Notes: generated from the sequence alone by a model not told the origin. A DNA stretch of 32,695 nt from an uncultured Lachnospiraceae bacterium (GCA_910588965.1 CAJUSO010000026.1:1-32695); one strand, 5' to 3'. Numbered from the stretch's first letter, positions 16,097 to 24,918 are shown. A program made the numbers and translations.

Positions 16097-18031
16097 TTAT
16101 TGCTCCCTTCTTACCCTGCTGCCATCCTCTATGGAACGGCTGGCCGTGCTGATAATCTCCTGCTCCCCGGTCAGCACCCCTTCTTCCAATGCGGCAACCG
16201 TGCCATTTTTGTCCAGTACCTGCACATCCATACGCTCTACCGCCAGTTCCTGCCCCATCACTCCCTGCTGCTCCCGCAAAATCAGCACATAATAGCCTGT
16301 CTGCTCCTCATGGAGCGCCTGCACAGGAATCACGGAAGAATACTGGGCAGATTTCTGGACAATTTCTATCTGTGCCGATGCGCCAGGCTCCAGCACGCCT
16401 TTCGGCAACTCGATGAAAATATCTAGAAGGGTATTGTCTTCCTTATTGGCAGATACATTGGAAACGGTGAAGTCTTTTAGCTTATCCTTGCTGCCCGAAG
16501 GGGAAATGGTGACCTGGCTCCCTTTCTGGACGTATGCTTCATTGCTTTTGCTTACCGTTGCCACCAGACGGTTTCCCTGGGAAGTATCCGCCAGCCGGAC
16601 AGCTGTTCCCTCCGTCGTAAAATCCCCCGTAGTAACCGCAATTTCCGTAACCATGCCGCTGACTGGCGCTGTCACCTTACCGCCTTCCTCCTGCAGGGTT
16701 TGGAGCTTACTTAAAGCTAACTCCTGCTGTTTTTTTAGAATTTCATTCTGAGCGGCAGTACTGTCCGTAGGGGCTGCCGCAGCTGCATCCTCTACAGCCC
16801 GGGCAGCTGACCTTATGCTGTCTATCCTTGCGGTAACTGCCGCCTCATAAGCAGCCTTTGCCTCTGCCGCAGACGCCTCAAGCTGTGATTTCTGGGCATC
16901 CCATTCAGCAGCGCTGTCCCCTTGGCTCTGGTTTTCCTGGCCCGGGGAGCCTAGAGCCTCATTCTGGCCATCCTCACCCGGGGAGCCTTGCATCCCCTCC
17001 TCCAGGTTGCCCTGGTTTGAGGAGCCTTGGGTTCCAGCCTCTTGATTTTCCTGACCTTGTGAATCCTGGTTCCCTGCTTTCTGGTTGTCCTGACTTGGGG
17101 AGCCTTGGATTCCAACCTCTTGATTTTCCCTGCTTTGTGAATTCTGGTTCCCTTCTTTCTGGCTACCCCGGACTTCGGAACCTTGCTTCCTTTCTTCCTG
17201 GCTGACCTGGACTGGGGAACCTTGAGTCCCCCCTTTTTGGCTGTCCTGGACTGGGGAACCTTGAATCCCCCCTTTTTGGCTGTCCTGGACTGGGGAACCT
17301 TGAGCCCCTTCTTCCTGGCTGTCTTGGCTTTGGCTCCCGTTGGCTTGATTCCCTTGGTTCCAGCTTCCTTTTTCCGGATTTCCGAAACGGTTGCCCTCAT
17401 ATACTGCCCTGGCAGCCTCTGCGGCGCCATTCCCTCCCTTTGTATTTGCTGCCTTTTTTGCAGCGCAGGCTGACATGCCGTTAGGATAGGCTGCGCCCAC
17501 AATCCCGGCTGGGCGCGGGTTATTCTGCAGAAATTCCTGCAGAGCCCGCTCTGCGGCGTCCCAGGCTGCCTTTGCCTTGGCTACGTCCGCATCCCCTTGG
17601 GAGACTGCCTGGTTATAATCTTCTGCCGCCCGCTTTTTGGCAAGGGCACGGGTTTCCTGCTGCGATTCCCGGCTGCTTTTGGCATCCTGGTCCTGCAGCC
17701 GGATTTTCTCCAATTCCTGCTGGGCGGCCAAAATCTGTTCTTCTAGGCGGCCTAAATCCAGCAGGAACAAGGTCTCTCCCTGTTCCACGGCCTGGCCTTC
17801 CTGCACGCAGATTTCTTTCACCCGCTGCCCGCCTTCCGTATAGACTGCAACTTCTTTCCCTGCTTCCACCTTGCCGCTTCCGCTTACCTTATGGTCAATT
17901 GTCCCTGTGGATAATTTCACGGTAGTTACCCTTGCCATGGCGGCTCCGCTCACTGCCCTGGAGATCAGCGTAAACACCAGCATCACCGCCAGGAACCCTC
18001 CAAATATCCCAAATGCCTTTTTTCGAACCAT
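16097..18031 (-). CDS. HlyD/MacA-type efflux adaptor with repeat insertion
   Basis: A 644-aa membrane fusion-type adaptor. The ATG at 18031 follows AAAGGAAGAA and is preferred; an alternative GTG at 18076 overlaps the upstream permease stop as GTGA. N-terminal membrane anchor (8-28); first lipoyl half (about 35-85: GSGKVEAGKEVAVYTEGGQRVKEI); helical hairpin (85-165); a 165-residue Gln/Gly/Ser/Asn/Glu insertion (210-375) with about eleven 13-residue repeats; second helical arm (380-445); second lipoyl half (about 448-490: KVTAPVSGMVTEI); beta-barrel and membrane-proximal domain (490-640). Family members are usually 350-450 aa, so the insertion accounts for the excess, and it sits where the hairpin tip or an extra domain would be. 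It probably couples the MacB-like partner to the cell exterior. Confidence 0.82.
   Translation of the reverse strand: MVRKKAFGIFGGFLAVMLVFTLISRAVSGAAMARVTTVKLSTGTIDHKVSGSGKVEAGKEVAVYTEGGQRVKEICVQEGQAVEQGETLFLLDLGRLEEQILAAQQELEKIRLQDQDAKSSRESQQETRALAKKRAAEDYNQAVSQGDADVAKAKAAWDAAERALQEFLQNNPRPAGIVGAAYPNGMSACAAKKAANTKGGNGAAEAARAVYEGNRFGNPEKGSWNQGNQANGSQSQDSQEEGAQGSPVQDSQKGGIQGSPVQDSQKGGTQGSPVQVSQEERKQGSEVRGSQKEGNQNSQSRENQEVGIQGSPSQDNQKAGNQDSQGQENQEAGTQGSSNQGNLEEGMQGSPGEDGQNEALGSPGQENQSQGDSAAEWDAQKSQLEASAAEAKAAYEAAVTARIDSIRSAARAVEDAAAAAPTDSTAAQNEILKKQQELALSKLQTLQEEGGKVTAPVSGMVTEIAVTTGDFTTEGTAVRLADTSQGNRLVATVSKSNEAYVQKGSQVTISPSGSKDKLKDFTVSNVSANKEDNTLLDIFIELPKGVLEPGASAQIEIVQKSAQYSSVIPVQALHEEQTGYYVLILREQQGVMGQELAVERMDVQVLDKNGTVAALEEGVLTGEQEIISTASRSIEDGSRVRREQ
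16915..17326 (-). repeat. 39-bp in-frame repeats in the adaptor insertion
   Basis: About ten to eleven degenerate 39-bp units encode 13-residue repeats of the type Q-D-S-Q-x-x-G-x-Q-G-S-P-V. The first three units on the - strand (17326 downward) are nearly identical and lie exactly 39 bp apart. Later ones diverge. Confidence 0.85.
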
Positions 18032-18072
18032 TTCTTCCTTTCCCTTTCCTTTCCATGAATTGCGAAGCCCCG

Positions 18073-18954
18073 TCACTCCTTTACCGCACCGGCCATAATC
18101 CCCTGTTCCAGATAGTCCTGCCCTCCCAGGAATACCAGCAGCGCCGGCAGGAAGGTAACCACTGAGGCCACAAACGCAACGCCCGACTGGCTGATTGCCG
18201 TAATGTCCGGCAGGAAGATGGACAGGGGGAACAGGCTTTTATCTTTTAAGAACGTCATAGGCTGCTCAATCAGGCTCCAATATTCTAAGAACCCCAGCAC
18301 CATAGAAGAAATAACCCCTGAAGACCCTATGGGCAGCGCAAGATAGCAAAACAGCTGCCACTCCCTTGCGCCGTCCAGCTTTGCAGACTCCAGGAGGCTG
18401 TCTGGTATCTCTGTAAAAAAACGGTACATAATAAAAACAGGAAAGGTCGAGAATACCCCTGGCAGGATAATCCCCCAAAGGTTATCCGTCAGCTTCATCC
18501 AGTCTAATACCAGATAATCCGAGAGCATCAAGACCTGGAACGGCATCAGCATTAAAATCATATAAAGCAAGAAAAAAACCCTCTTGCCTGGGAACTTATA
18601 CTTCGCAAAGCCCCATGCCGCCATAGTCCCTACAGCAAATTGGCCAACGAGCACGCCAAAAGTAATTTTAACGGAATTCCAGAACATCACGAAAAATTCC
18701 GGCGTATCCAGGAAAACCTCTACATAGTGACGCAAGGTGGGGAACAGGGGCAATAAGGGGAAATCCACATAACCCTTATTGCCGGAAATAACGGGGCCAA
18801 GGCAGGAGCTCAGCTCATCATTCCCCATAAAGGAACCAGCCAGCAGGAAAAACACTGGATACAAAGCAATCACTGCCAAAACCGCAAGAACCAGCCAGCA
18901 GAATTTCCGGCCAAGGCGGATATTATGGATTTTATTGGCTTTCCTATGGCGCAT
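18073..18954 (-). CDS. CUT1-type ABC sugar transporter permease (MalG-like)
   Basis: A 293-aa inner membrane permease with six predicted TM segments. The cytoplasmic EAA-type loop reads DGAREWQLFCYLALP, the site that docks an ABC ATPase. The ATG at 18954 is preferred: AAGGAG ends directly before the in-frame ATG at 18966, so that codon is too close. It overlaps the upstream permease by 11 nt. MalG relatives work as heterodimers with a MalF-like partner, here the preceding gene. The ATPase would have to be a shared MsmK-type protein encoded elsewhere. Confidence 0.88.
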   Translation of the reverse strand: MRHRKANKIHNIRLGRKFCWLVLAVLAVIALYPVFFLLAGSFMGNDELSSCLGPVISGNKGYVDFPLLPLFPTLRHYVEVFLDTPEFFVMFWNSVKITFGVLVGQFAVGTMAAWGFAKYKFPGKRVFFLLYMILMLMPFQVLMLSDYLVLDWMKLTDNLWGIILPGVFSTFPVFIMYRFFTEIPDSLLESAKLDGAREWQLFCYLALPIGSSGVISSMVLGFLEYWSLIEQPMTFLKDKSLFPLSIFLPDITAISQSGVAFVASVVTFLPALLVFLGGQDYLEQGIMAGAVKE

Positions 18955-19891
18955 AGCGGATGCCATCTCCTTTCTTGTCCCATGCCTTCTGCAGCATCAG
19001 GATGAGCAACAGCAGCACAATGCTTTCCAACACGGCCGCTGCAGCCATTTTATCGAAGGAATATCCACGGAACCAGTTATTGAACAGGTGCTGCATCATA
19101 TAAATGCTTTCATGGGGGTAATCCCCCGCCACCAGATAGGATTCCCGGAATACCTTAAAAGAATTTAGGAAGGACAGCACCGTAATGGTGTAAAGGGAGG
19201 GCTTTAGGTTCGGCAGCGTGATTTTCACAAAACACTGCCATTCCCCCGCCCCGTCCACTCTTGCAGCCTCATAAATGTGTTCGGAAATCCCAGCCAGGCC
19301 GGCCATCCACAGCACAATGTCATAACCCAGGTTTTTCCAGATATAGCTAAATACCAGGACCCAGAACGCCTGCCCCGTATTCATCCAGTCGCTTCCTACA
19401 ATCCCCAGATGCGTCAGCCATTGGTTCAAAAGCCCCTGGGAATGGAAGAGCAGGCGCCACATCAAGGCCACAGACACGGCGGGGAGCGCCATGGGCATCA
19501 GGAAGGCGCTTTTTATCAGCCCGCCATATCTGCTGCGGAACAGTATGGCTGCGCAGCCCAGCGCCAGCAGGATTAATACTGGGATACATACCGCTGTAAA
19601 GCATAGGGTATTTTTTACCGCCAGCCAAAACGCCGTGTTCCCAAACACCGTCCGGTAATTCTCCAGCCCTACAAAGCGGTTATCCACAGCCCCCAGGAAA
19701 GACCGCCGCACCACATCCCCATAGGGCAGCAAATAGAAGAGCAGCACGCCCAGGAAGCTCGGCATAACCCATAACAGGCCGCAGTATCTTTTTATCCCTT
19801 TTTTCCCCGCAGCAGCCGGCGTCTTCTGACCCGCCTGCGCGTTTTGCCTGCCATAAAATTTTCTGGGGGCACGCTTTTTTCTCCATCCCAC
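18944..19891 (-). CDS. CUT1-type ABC sugar transporter permease (MalF/UgpA-like)
   Basis: A 315-aa permease from the GTG at 19891, which is in frame and preceded by AGGAGGAAGG; the longer ATG start at 19972 lacks such a site. A Lys/Arg-rich cytoplasmic N-terminus (KKRAPRKFYGRQ) is followed by six TM helices and the EAA loop VDGAGEWQCFVKITLP. It forms the channel with the MalG-like protein and lies between the binding-protein fusion and that partner, which is standard CUT1 order. The unusual point is that adaptor and MacB-like genes follow in the same tightly packed operon. Confidence 0.86.
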   Translation of the reverse strand: MGWRKKRAPRKFYGRQNAQAGQKTPAAAGKKGIKRYCGLLWVMPSFLGVLLFYLLPYGDVVRRSFLGAVDNRFVGLENYRTVFGNTAFWLAVKNTLCFTAVCIPVLILLALGCAAILFRSRYGGLIKSAFLMPMALPAVSVALMWRLLFHSQGLLNQWLTHLGIVGSDWMNTGQAFWVLVFSYIWKNLGYDIVLWMAGLAGISEHIYEAARVDGAGEWQCFVKITLPNLKPSLYTITVLSFLNSFKVFRESYLVAGDYPHESIYMMQHLFNNWFRGYSFDKMAAAAVLESIVLLLLILMLQKAWDKKGDGIRYAP

Positions 19892-20003
19892 TTGTTCCCT
19901 TCCTCCTACAACATAATATGAATCACTGGTTATCTCACACAGGATGCCCTTGGGGGAGCGCCGCTTTGGCACATGTGAAACAAGAATCTTGCCTGCCTTT
20001 CCC

Positions 20004-22610
20004 CTACTCTGCCAGGTAAATATTCACCTTCTGCATAATCGCATCTACCGCCGCTTGGGGCTCCAGTTCACCTTTCAGCACTTTCTCCCCCTGCTCCACC
20101 ACGGCCTCCTTGATTACATCGTCCATAAGGGCCGGGTTTTCCAAGGACTCTGCAAGGTCTGTCAGCTTCTTGATTTCCTCCTCTGTAGCCGGAACCATCT
20201 CATAGCTAATCGCCTCGCTCACATCCTCGCTATTCCCACCGACGCCTACCATTGTCATAGATAGATTTTCCTGGCCTTCCTTGGGCTCATACTCATGCCC
20301 GTCTATCGTGCCGCGGAAGGCATCCCGTTCAACTGGGAACCCCCCGGACATAGCCAGCTTCTGGGCGTCCTGTGAGAGCAGGTAGCCCACAAATGCCTCG
20401 GCCACTTCTGGCTGCGTGCTCTTGCTGCTAATCCCCAGTACCAGGGACGGTACGAAAATGCCTTCCGCCTGGCCTGGCATACTGCCAAAATCACCCTCTT
20501 CCAGCTTTTCAGACACCGCCCGCATCATCCCGTAGTCCCCGCCGCCATACAGGCCGATATTAGTATTGATTTTTTGGGCTGCCAGGTCAAGCTCACCATA
20601 GTCTAAGGATACCCTCTTCAGTTCGTTCAGTTCCTGCCCCTCTATTGTCATGGAAACCTCCATCCCCTCTTCCTGGGAGGCTTCATATTCCCCATAGGCA
20701 TTTTTAAGCTTCGTTAGGAAATCTGTTACCTTTTCCTTATCCAAGGTGCCATCTTCCTTTTTCCATGCCGCCCCGCAAGTATACCAAAACTTTTCCACCA
20801 CATTGTCCGGATCCATATTCACCAGGGCGTCCTTCCTCTCCATAAATGAATCAAACCCTTCCCCAGGTGTATAATAGGCGCTCCCTGCATGGACCAAAGG
20901 CATCAGGAACCTGGCTGGGATTGCGCACATCACGCCCTGCCCATCTTTGTAAGCATTTAAAATATTTTCAAAATAATTCCCTCCGGCCTTTGCAGCCACC
21001 GCCGACAAATCCCTTAGGATCCCTTTTTCAGCATAAGTTTCAACCGGCATCCCATCCAGTAACAGCACATCCGGCCCTTTCCCCGCCATTACCTCTGTGG
21101 TCAGGGTCTTTAAGGCGTCGGAAACCGTCATACCATTCCCATCTGACAGCGCCACTTCATAATTCACATACACATCCGTATGCTCCTTCTGATAACGGCT
21201 GATTGCTTGGCGCATTTCCCTGCTGTCATTGAGGGAATACACCTTCAGTTCCTTCTCCGGCCTGGCAGGCGTGTCTGCAGAATACGAAAACTTCGCCAGC
21301 GTAACCCCCGTAAGGGAATTGGAATCATTGGCCGCCACCAGCAGGTTCTTCTCATCCAGCATCAGTAATTTCATCACGTAAAAGGACGGATTTGCCAGGG
21401 AATTTAGGCTCCCATCCATCACCTGCTCCATTACGCTTCCCCCAAACGTATAGTGGTACAGCCCCTTATTGGTAAGCCAATACATCTCTTTCCCGCTATC
21501 TAGGGAATCAACTGCCCGGAAATACCCGCTTTCTGCAATGCTTTTCTGAAGCACATCTTCTTTGGGCTGCTGCTCCCCTGTGGCCGTATCATAGACTAGG
21601 ACCTCGGTATCCGTCTGGCATACCAGCTTATCCCCTGCCAGAAAACTCTCCCTAAGCCCTGATTCCTCACCAAATTCATAGGTCTGCTTGATGCTGCCGT
21701 CTGACACATCCACCTGGTAGACCTGCCCCCCTATCCCCTTCACCAATACCTGGTTCTCCCCCAGGCAGGACAGCCCCAGGATTAAGTTGCTGGCTCCGCT
21801 CAGTTTCTGCAAGCCGTTCCCCTCTTCTTCTCCGTTCCCGGATTCCTGGTCCCCGGATGGATCCTCTTCTGCCCCGTTCCTGGATTCCTGGTTCCCGGAT
21901 GGCTCTTCTCCTGCTGCGCTTTCTTCAGGCTCCTTCCCTTCTTCCTGGCCTTCTCCGTCTGTGCCGCCGCTTCCTCCCCCTTCCGGCTCGCCATCCATAT
22001 AAACGTCTACCGAAGTGCTGCTATAAACAGATGAATCAAATGCCCCGTTTACTGGCATATCCTTTGCAGCTGGCATCTCAAAGGGAATCCTGCTTGCATT
22101 CCCTTCTTTGTCCAGCAGATATAAAACAGACACAACGCCTTTTCCCTCGGCAGCCTGGTTATAGGCCATCACTGCCTGGCCCCCTGCGGACAATGCGGCA
22201 TAATCGACGTACCCCTCCTTACCTTCCAGCTCTCTTGGAATCTCAAAGGCTAATTCCCAGTCCTTCCCCGCATCTTTGCTATCCCAAACACCCATGCAGT
22301 TTTTATCTGCATCTTCCCCAAGCAGCCGGACTGTCCCATCCTCCATTTTCTTCATATCGAAAATGTTGCAAAACAACGTGGAGCCGCCTACTTCTTCTTC
22401 CAAGAAACGCCCCATGGCTTTTTCCCCGCTGCCGCCGTTATCGGCATCACCTGGACTGCCGCTATCCCCCCCATTGGCCCCGCTGCTTTCGGCAGCGCTG
22501 TCTGCAAGATTTCCAATCCCAGCGCCTTTCCCGCTGCACCCTAGGCTGCCACAGAGCACCGCTAATACCATCCATATCCCTATCATCCGTTTCCATTTCC
22601 AATTTTTCAT
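20004..22610 (-). CDS. Propeller/solute-binding fusion lipoprotein
   Basis: An 868-aa lipoprotein; the lipobox ends at Cys25 (GSLGC). Residues 28-60 are a Gly/Ser/Asp linker. Residues 60-450 look like a beta-propeller sensor: short repeated strands, and one Asp-box-like SKDAGKDW near residue 110. An acidic Gly/Glu/Ser-rich insertion lies near 205-270. Residues 455-868 are a family 1 extracellular solute-binding domain (KVYSLNDSREMRQAISRYQKEHTDVYVNYE, KGPDVLLLDGMPVETYAEKGILRDL, QPEVAEAFVGYLLSQDAQ). Ordinary CUT1 binding proteins are 400-550 aa, so the N-terminal half is an extra module. The start has AGGAGG 7 nt upstream. It is the first gene of the operon and is driven from the dyad promoter. 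The ligand is unknown. Confidence 0.85.
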   Translation of the reverse strand: MKNWKWKRMIGIWMVLAVLCGSLGCSGKGAGIGNLADSAAESSGANGGDSGSPGDADNGGSGEKAMGRFLEEEVGGSTLFCNIFDMKKMEDGTVRLLGEDADKNCMGVWDSKDAGKDWELAFEIPRELEGKEGYVDYAALSAGGQAVMAYNQAAEGKGVVSVLYLLDKEGNASRIPFEMPAAKDMPVNGAFDSSVYSSTSVDVYMDGEPEGGGSGGTDGEGQEEGKEPEESAAGEEPSGNQESRNGAEEDPSGDQESGNGEEEGNGLQKLSGASNLILGLSCLGENQVLVKGIGGQVYQVDVSDGSIKQTYEFGEESGLRESFLAGDKLVCQTDTEVLVYDTATGEQQPKEDVLQKSIAESGYFRAVDSLDSGKEMYWLTNKGLYHYTFGGSVMEQVMDGSLNSLANPSFYVMKLLMLDEKNLLVAANDSNSLTGVTLAKFSYSADTPARPEKELKVYSLNDSREMRQAISRYQKEHTDVYVNYEVALSDGNGMTVSDALKTLTTEVMAGKGPDVLLLDGMPVETYAEKGILRDLSAVAAKAGGNYFENILNAYKDGQGVMCAIPARFLMPLVHAGSAYYTPGEGFDSFMERKDALVNMDPDNVVEKFWYTCGAAWKKEDGTLDKEKVTDFLTKLKNAYGEYEASQEEGMEVSMTIEGQELNELKRVSLDYGELDLAAQKINTNIGLYGGGDYGMMRAVSEKLEEGDFGSMPGQAEGIFVPSLVLGISSKSTQPEVAEAFVGYLLSQDAQKLAMSGGFPVERDAFRGTIDGHEYEPKEGQENLSMTMVGVGGNSEDVSEAISYEMVPATEEEIKKLTDLAESLENPALMDDVIKEAVVEQGEKVLKGELEPQAAVDAIMQKVNIYLAE

Positions 22611-22678
22611 ACTGATTCCTCCTGTAAATCATCCTTCTTTTCCATCATCCAAACCCCCACACCCCTCATTTGCAGCTT

Positions 22679-22759
22679 AGGATACCACAAGAACCTCTAA
22701 ACATCCTCTAAAACCATGGGAAATTTTTAGAGATTATTTAGAGGTTCTTGTGGTATACT
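22679..22759. promoter_or_regulatory. Divergent promoter with a 75-bp regulator-type dyad
   Basis: A 20-bp perfect inverted repeat (22682-22701 and 22737-22756) and a second perfect 8-bp pair (CTCTAAAA 22706-22713, TTTTAGAG 22725-22732) share the same centre at 22719. Each half therefore carries two CTCTAAA direct repeats exactly 11 bp apart, the spacing used by OmpR/PhoB-family regulators. TATACT (22754-22759, +) and TATCCT (22684-22679, -) abut the outer ends as -10 boxes, with no good -35 boxes. This fits regulator-dependent, simultaneous control of the transporter operon and the two-component system. Confidence 0.8.
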
Positions 22760-22885
22760 GGATATGATAGGCAGCTATCTATCATCCTAAGGCGGCTAAC
22801 GCCTGCTGTTTGTACATTGCTGTGCTGCCACTGGGCAAGCGGTGCAGGCAGCAGGACCGCCGCAACGAAGAGAGGCGGTGCACAC

Positions 22886-23566
22886 ATGCGAATTTTAATT
22901 ATAGAAGACGACAGATCCCTTGCAGAGAGCCTACGTTTCCAATTGGAACAGAACCATTTTGAGACGGACGTCTGCCACAATGGGGAAGAAGGCCTGCATT
23001 TTATTGAACAGCAATCCCATGACATAATCCTTTTGGACCGGATGCTTCCCATCCTGGACGGCATCTCGGTCCTGAAAATCACCCGGGAGAAAAACATCCC
23101 CACCCCCATTATCTTCGTCACTGCCCTTGGCGCCTTAAATGAGAAAATAACCGGGCTGGACTGCGGCGCGGACGACTATCTGGTCAAGCCCTTTGACTTT
23201 GAAGAGCTTCTCGCCCGCATCCGCTGCATCCTACGGCGGCCTGCCAAATGGGAAGGCAGCAAGCCCTTGGAACTTGGCGATATCTCTTATGACACCCAGC
23301 AGAAAAAACTCTATTGCGGCAATATTTCCTGTTCCCTTTCTGCACGGGAGGGGGATTTGCTGGAGTTTTTCCTCCGCAACCCCGGCCAGACCATCCCCCG
23401 GGCCTCCATCCTGGCAAAGGTCTGGGGGCCTGACGCAGAAGTGGAGGACGGCAACCTGGACAACTATATCTATTTCCTGCGCCGCAGGCTGAAAAGCGTA
23501 AAAAGCTTCCTGCAGGTAAAGACCATACGCGGCATAGGCTACCAACTGGAGCTTCCCCATGGCTAG
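22886..23566 (+). CDS. OmpR/PhoB-family response regulator
   Basis: A 226-aa regulator from the ATG at 22886 (MRILIIEDD). Receiver domain 1-118: acidic pair Asp8/Asp9, phospho-acceptor Asp51 in LLDRMLP, Thr in FVTALG, and Lys in LVKPFDFEELLAR. Winged-helix DNA-binding domain 130-224 (LSAREGDLLEFFLRNPGQTIPR ending RRRLKS and IRGIGYQL). It overlaps the kinase gene by 8 nt. Its likely DNA target is the 11-bp-spaced repeat dyad 130 bp upstream, which also drives the opposite transporter operon. The ribosome binding site is modest (AGAGG). Confidence 0.93.
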   Translation: MRILIIEDDRSLAESLRFQLEQNHFETDVCHNGEEGLHFIEQQSHDIILLDRMLPILDGISVLKITREKNIPTPIIFVTALGALNEKITGLDCGADDYLVKPFDFEELLARIRCILRRPAKWEGSKPLELGDISYDTQQKKLYCGNISCSLSAREGDLLEFFLRNPGQTIPRASILAKVWGPDAEVEDGNLDNYIYFLRRRLKSVKSFLQVKTIRGIGYQLELPHG

Positions 23567-24881
23567 GAAAAGCGGGCGCCCTCCCCGCATCTTCCGTAAG
23601 CTCCATCTGCGCCTGACCTTATTCTGCACTATCATCTGCGGGGCAATTTTAGCCCTGATGACCCTGCTCTGCCTGGCCTTTTCCGAAATGGAATCCAGGG
23701 AAAGCCATTATGCGGACTTCCAGATCAATGTCAATATGCTTATCAGCCATTTTGAAAACCAGTCTGTCATCTCCCATAGCTGGCTCTCCCAAATCCAGGC
23801 TGACACCCAGTTCCAGATGGACATCTTAGACAACGGCAACCGCCTTGCCTATCGGCGCCTGAACCCCCTGCACCTGGAGGAAAGCACATTTGCCCTTGTC
23901 CGCCAAACTGCCCGGGAAACATATGCCATCATAGAAGAATCCTTTTCCAGGGATTCCCGGCTCTCCATCCATGCAGAATTTGAATTTCCGTACCAGGGGG
24001 AAAATTATTACGCCTCCGCCATCCTTATCCCCAAGGACAGCGGCGTCTTAAATATTGCCCTCCTCTACCCCCTAACGGGATTGTACCAAACCATCCGCCT
24101 CCGCCGGCTGCAGTTTGCCGCGGCTGACATCACTGGGATCCTGCTTTTATGGTCATTCTTCTGGGTGTTTACCTGGCGCATGATCCGCCCCCTTATTGCC
24201 AGCCAGCAGAAACAGGCAGAATTCATCGCCTCCGCTTCCCATGAGCTGCGTTCCCCCTTAACGGTAATGCTGTCCTGCCTCTCTGCCATGAAACATGCCT
24301 CCCCGGAAGAAGCGGCAGGATTCTCCCAGACAATCGCCCAGGAGGGGAAGCGTATGGGCCGCCTGATTGAGGATATGCTGACCCTATCCAGCACAGACAG
24401 CCTCCATATCACCCTGCAGAAGGAGCCTGTGGAACTGGACACGCTGCTGCTGTCCGCTTATGAGAAATTCCAGCCTTTGGCAAGGGAAAAAGGCATATCC
24501 CTAAACATCCTGCTGCCTGACCAATGGGTGCCGCCCTGCCTCTGTGACAAAGGGAGGATGGAACAGGTGCTGTCCATCCTGCTGGACAATGCCTTAAGCT
24601 ACACACCGGCTGGCGGCAGCATCCGCCTATCCTTACAGGCCGCCTCTGATAAAATCACCCTCCGGGTGGCAGACAGCGGCGCCGGCATCCCAGATTCCGA
24701 AAAAAAAGCCATATTCGGCCGCTTCTACCGCTGTGACAAATCCCATGAGGACAAATCCCATTTCGGGCTGGGGCTTTGCATTGCCTGGGAATTCATCCAT
24801 ATGCATAAGGGGAAATTATGGGTAGAGGACACGCCAGGAGGCGGGGCTACGTTCGTGGCAGTGATTGGGGGATTATTGTAA
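23559..24881 (+). CDS. Sensor histidine kinase
   Basis: A 440-aa membrane kinase. TM1 about 18-42, extracytoplasmic sensor about 43-185, TM2 about 188-210 (ITGILLLWSFFWVF). HisKA domain with His228 in ASHELRSPL; HATPase_c with N box (DNALSYTP), G1 (DSGAGIP), F box (FGRFYR) and G2 (GLGLCIA). It phosphorylates the overlapping response regulator. The sensor domain shows no family I can name. Because the paired operon encodes a propeller-bearing lipoprotein and a MacB/FtsX-like protein, it may sense a sugar, an envelope stress or an antimicrobial. That is inference. Confidence 0.93.
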   Translation: MARKSGRPPRIFRKLHLRLTLFCTIICGAILALMTLLCLAFSEMESRESHYADFQINVNMLISHFENQSVISHSWLSQIQADTQFQMDILDNGNRLAYRRLNPLHLEESTFALVRQTARETYAIIEESFSRDSRLSIHAEFEFPYQGENYYASAILIPKDSGVLNIALLYPLTGLYQTIRLRRLQFAAADITGILLLWSFFWVFTWRMIRPLIASQQKQAEFIASASHELRSPLTVMLSCLSAMKHASPEEAAGFSQTIAQEGKRMGRLIEDMLTLSSTDSLHITLQKEPVELDTLLLSAYEKFQPLAREKGISLNILLPDQWVPPCLCDKGRMEQVLSILLDNALSYTPAGGSIRLSLQAASDKITLRVADSGAGIPDSEKKAIFGRFYRCDKSHEDKSHFGLGLCIAWEFIHMHKGKLWVEDTPGGGATFVAVIGGLL

Positions 24882-24918
24882 CCATAAGTGATAATACAAG
24901 AAGAAGGAGAACATACCA

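Noticed and set aside
18073..19891. Absence of an ATPase taken as a broken CUT1 transporter
   Set aside because: CUT1 systems in Firmicutes commonly share an MsmK/UgpC-type ATPase encoded elsewhere; both EAA loops look intact.
21800..22615. Long + strand ORF (252 codons) opposite the binding-protein gene
   Set aside because: It is the antisense shadow of the lipoprotein gene, rich in Pro/Ser/Arg, with no start signal.
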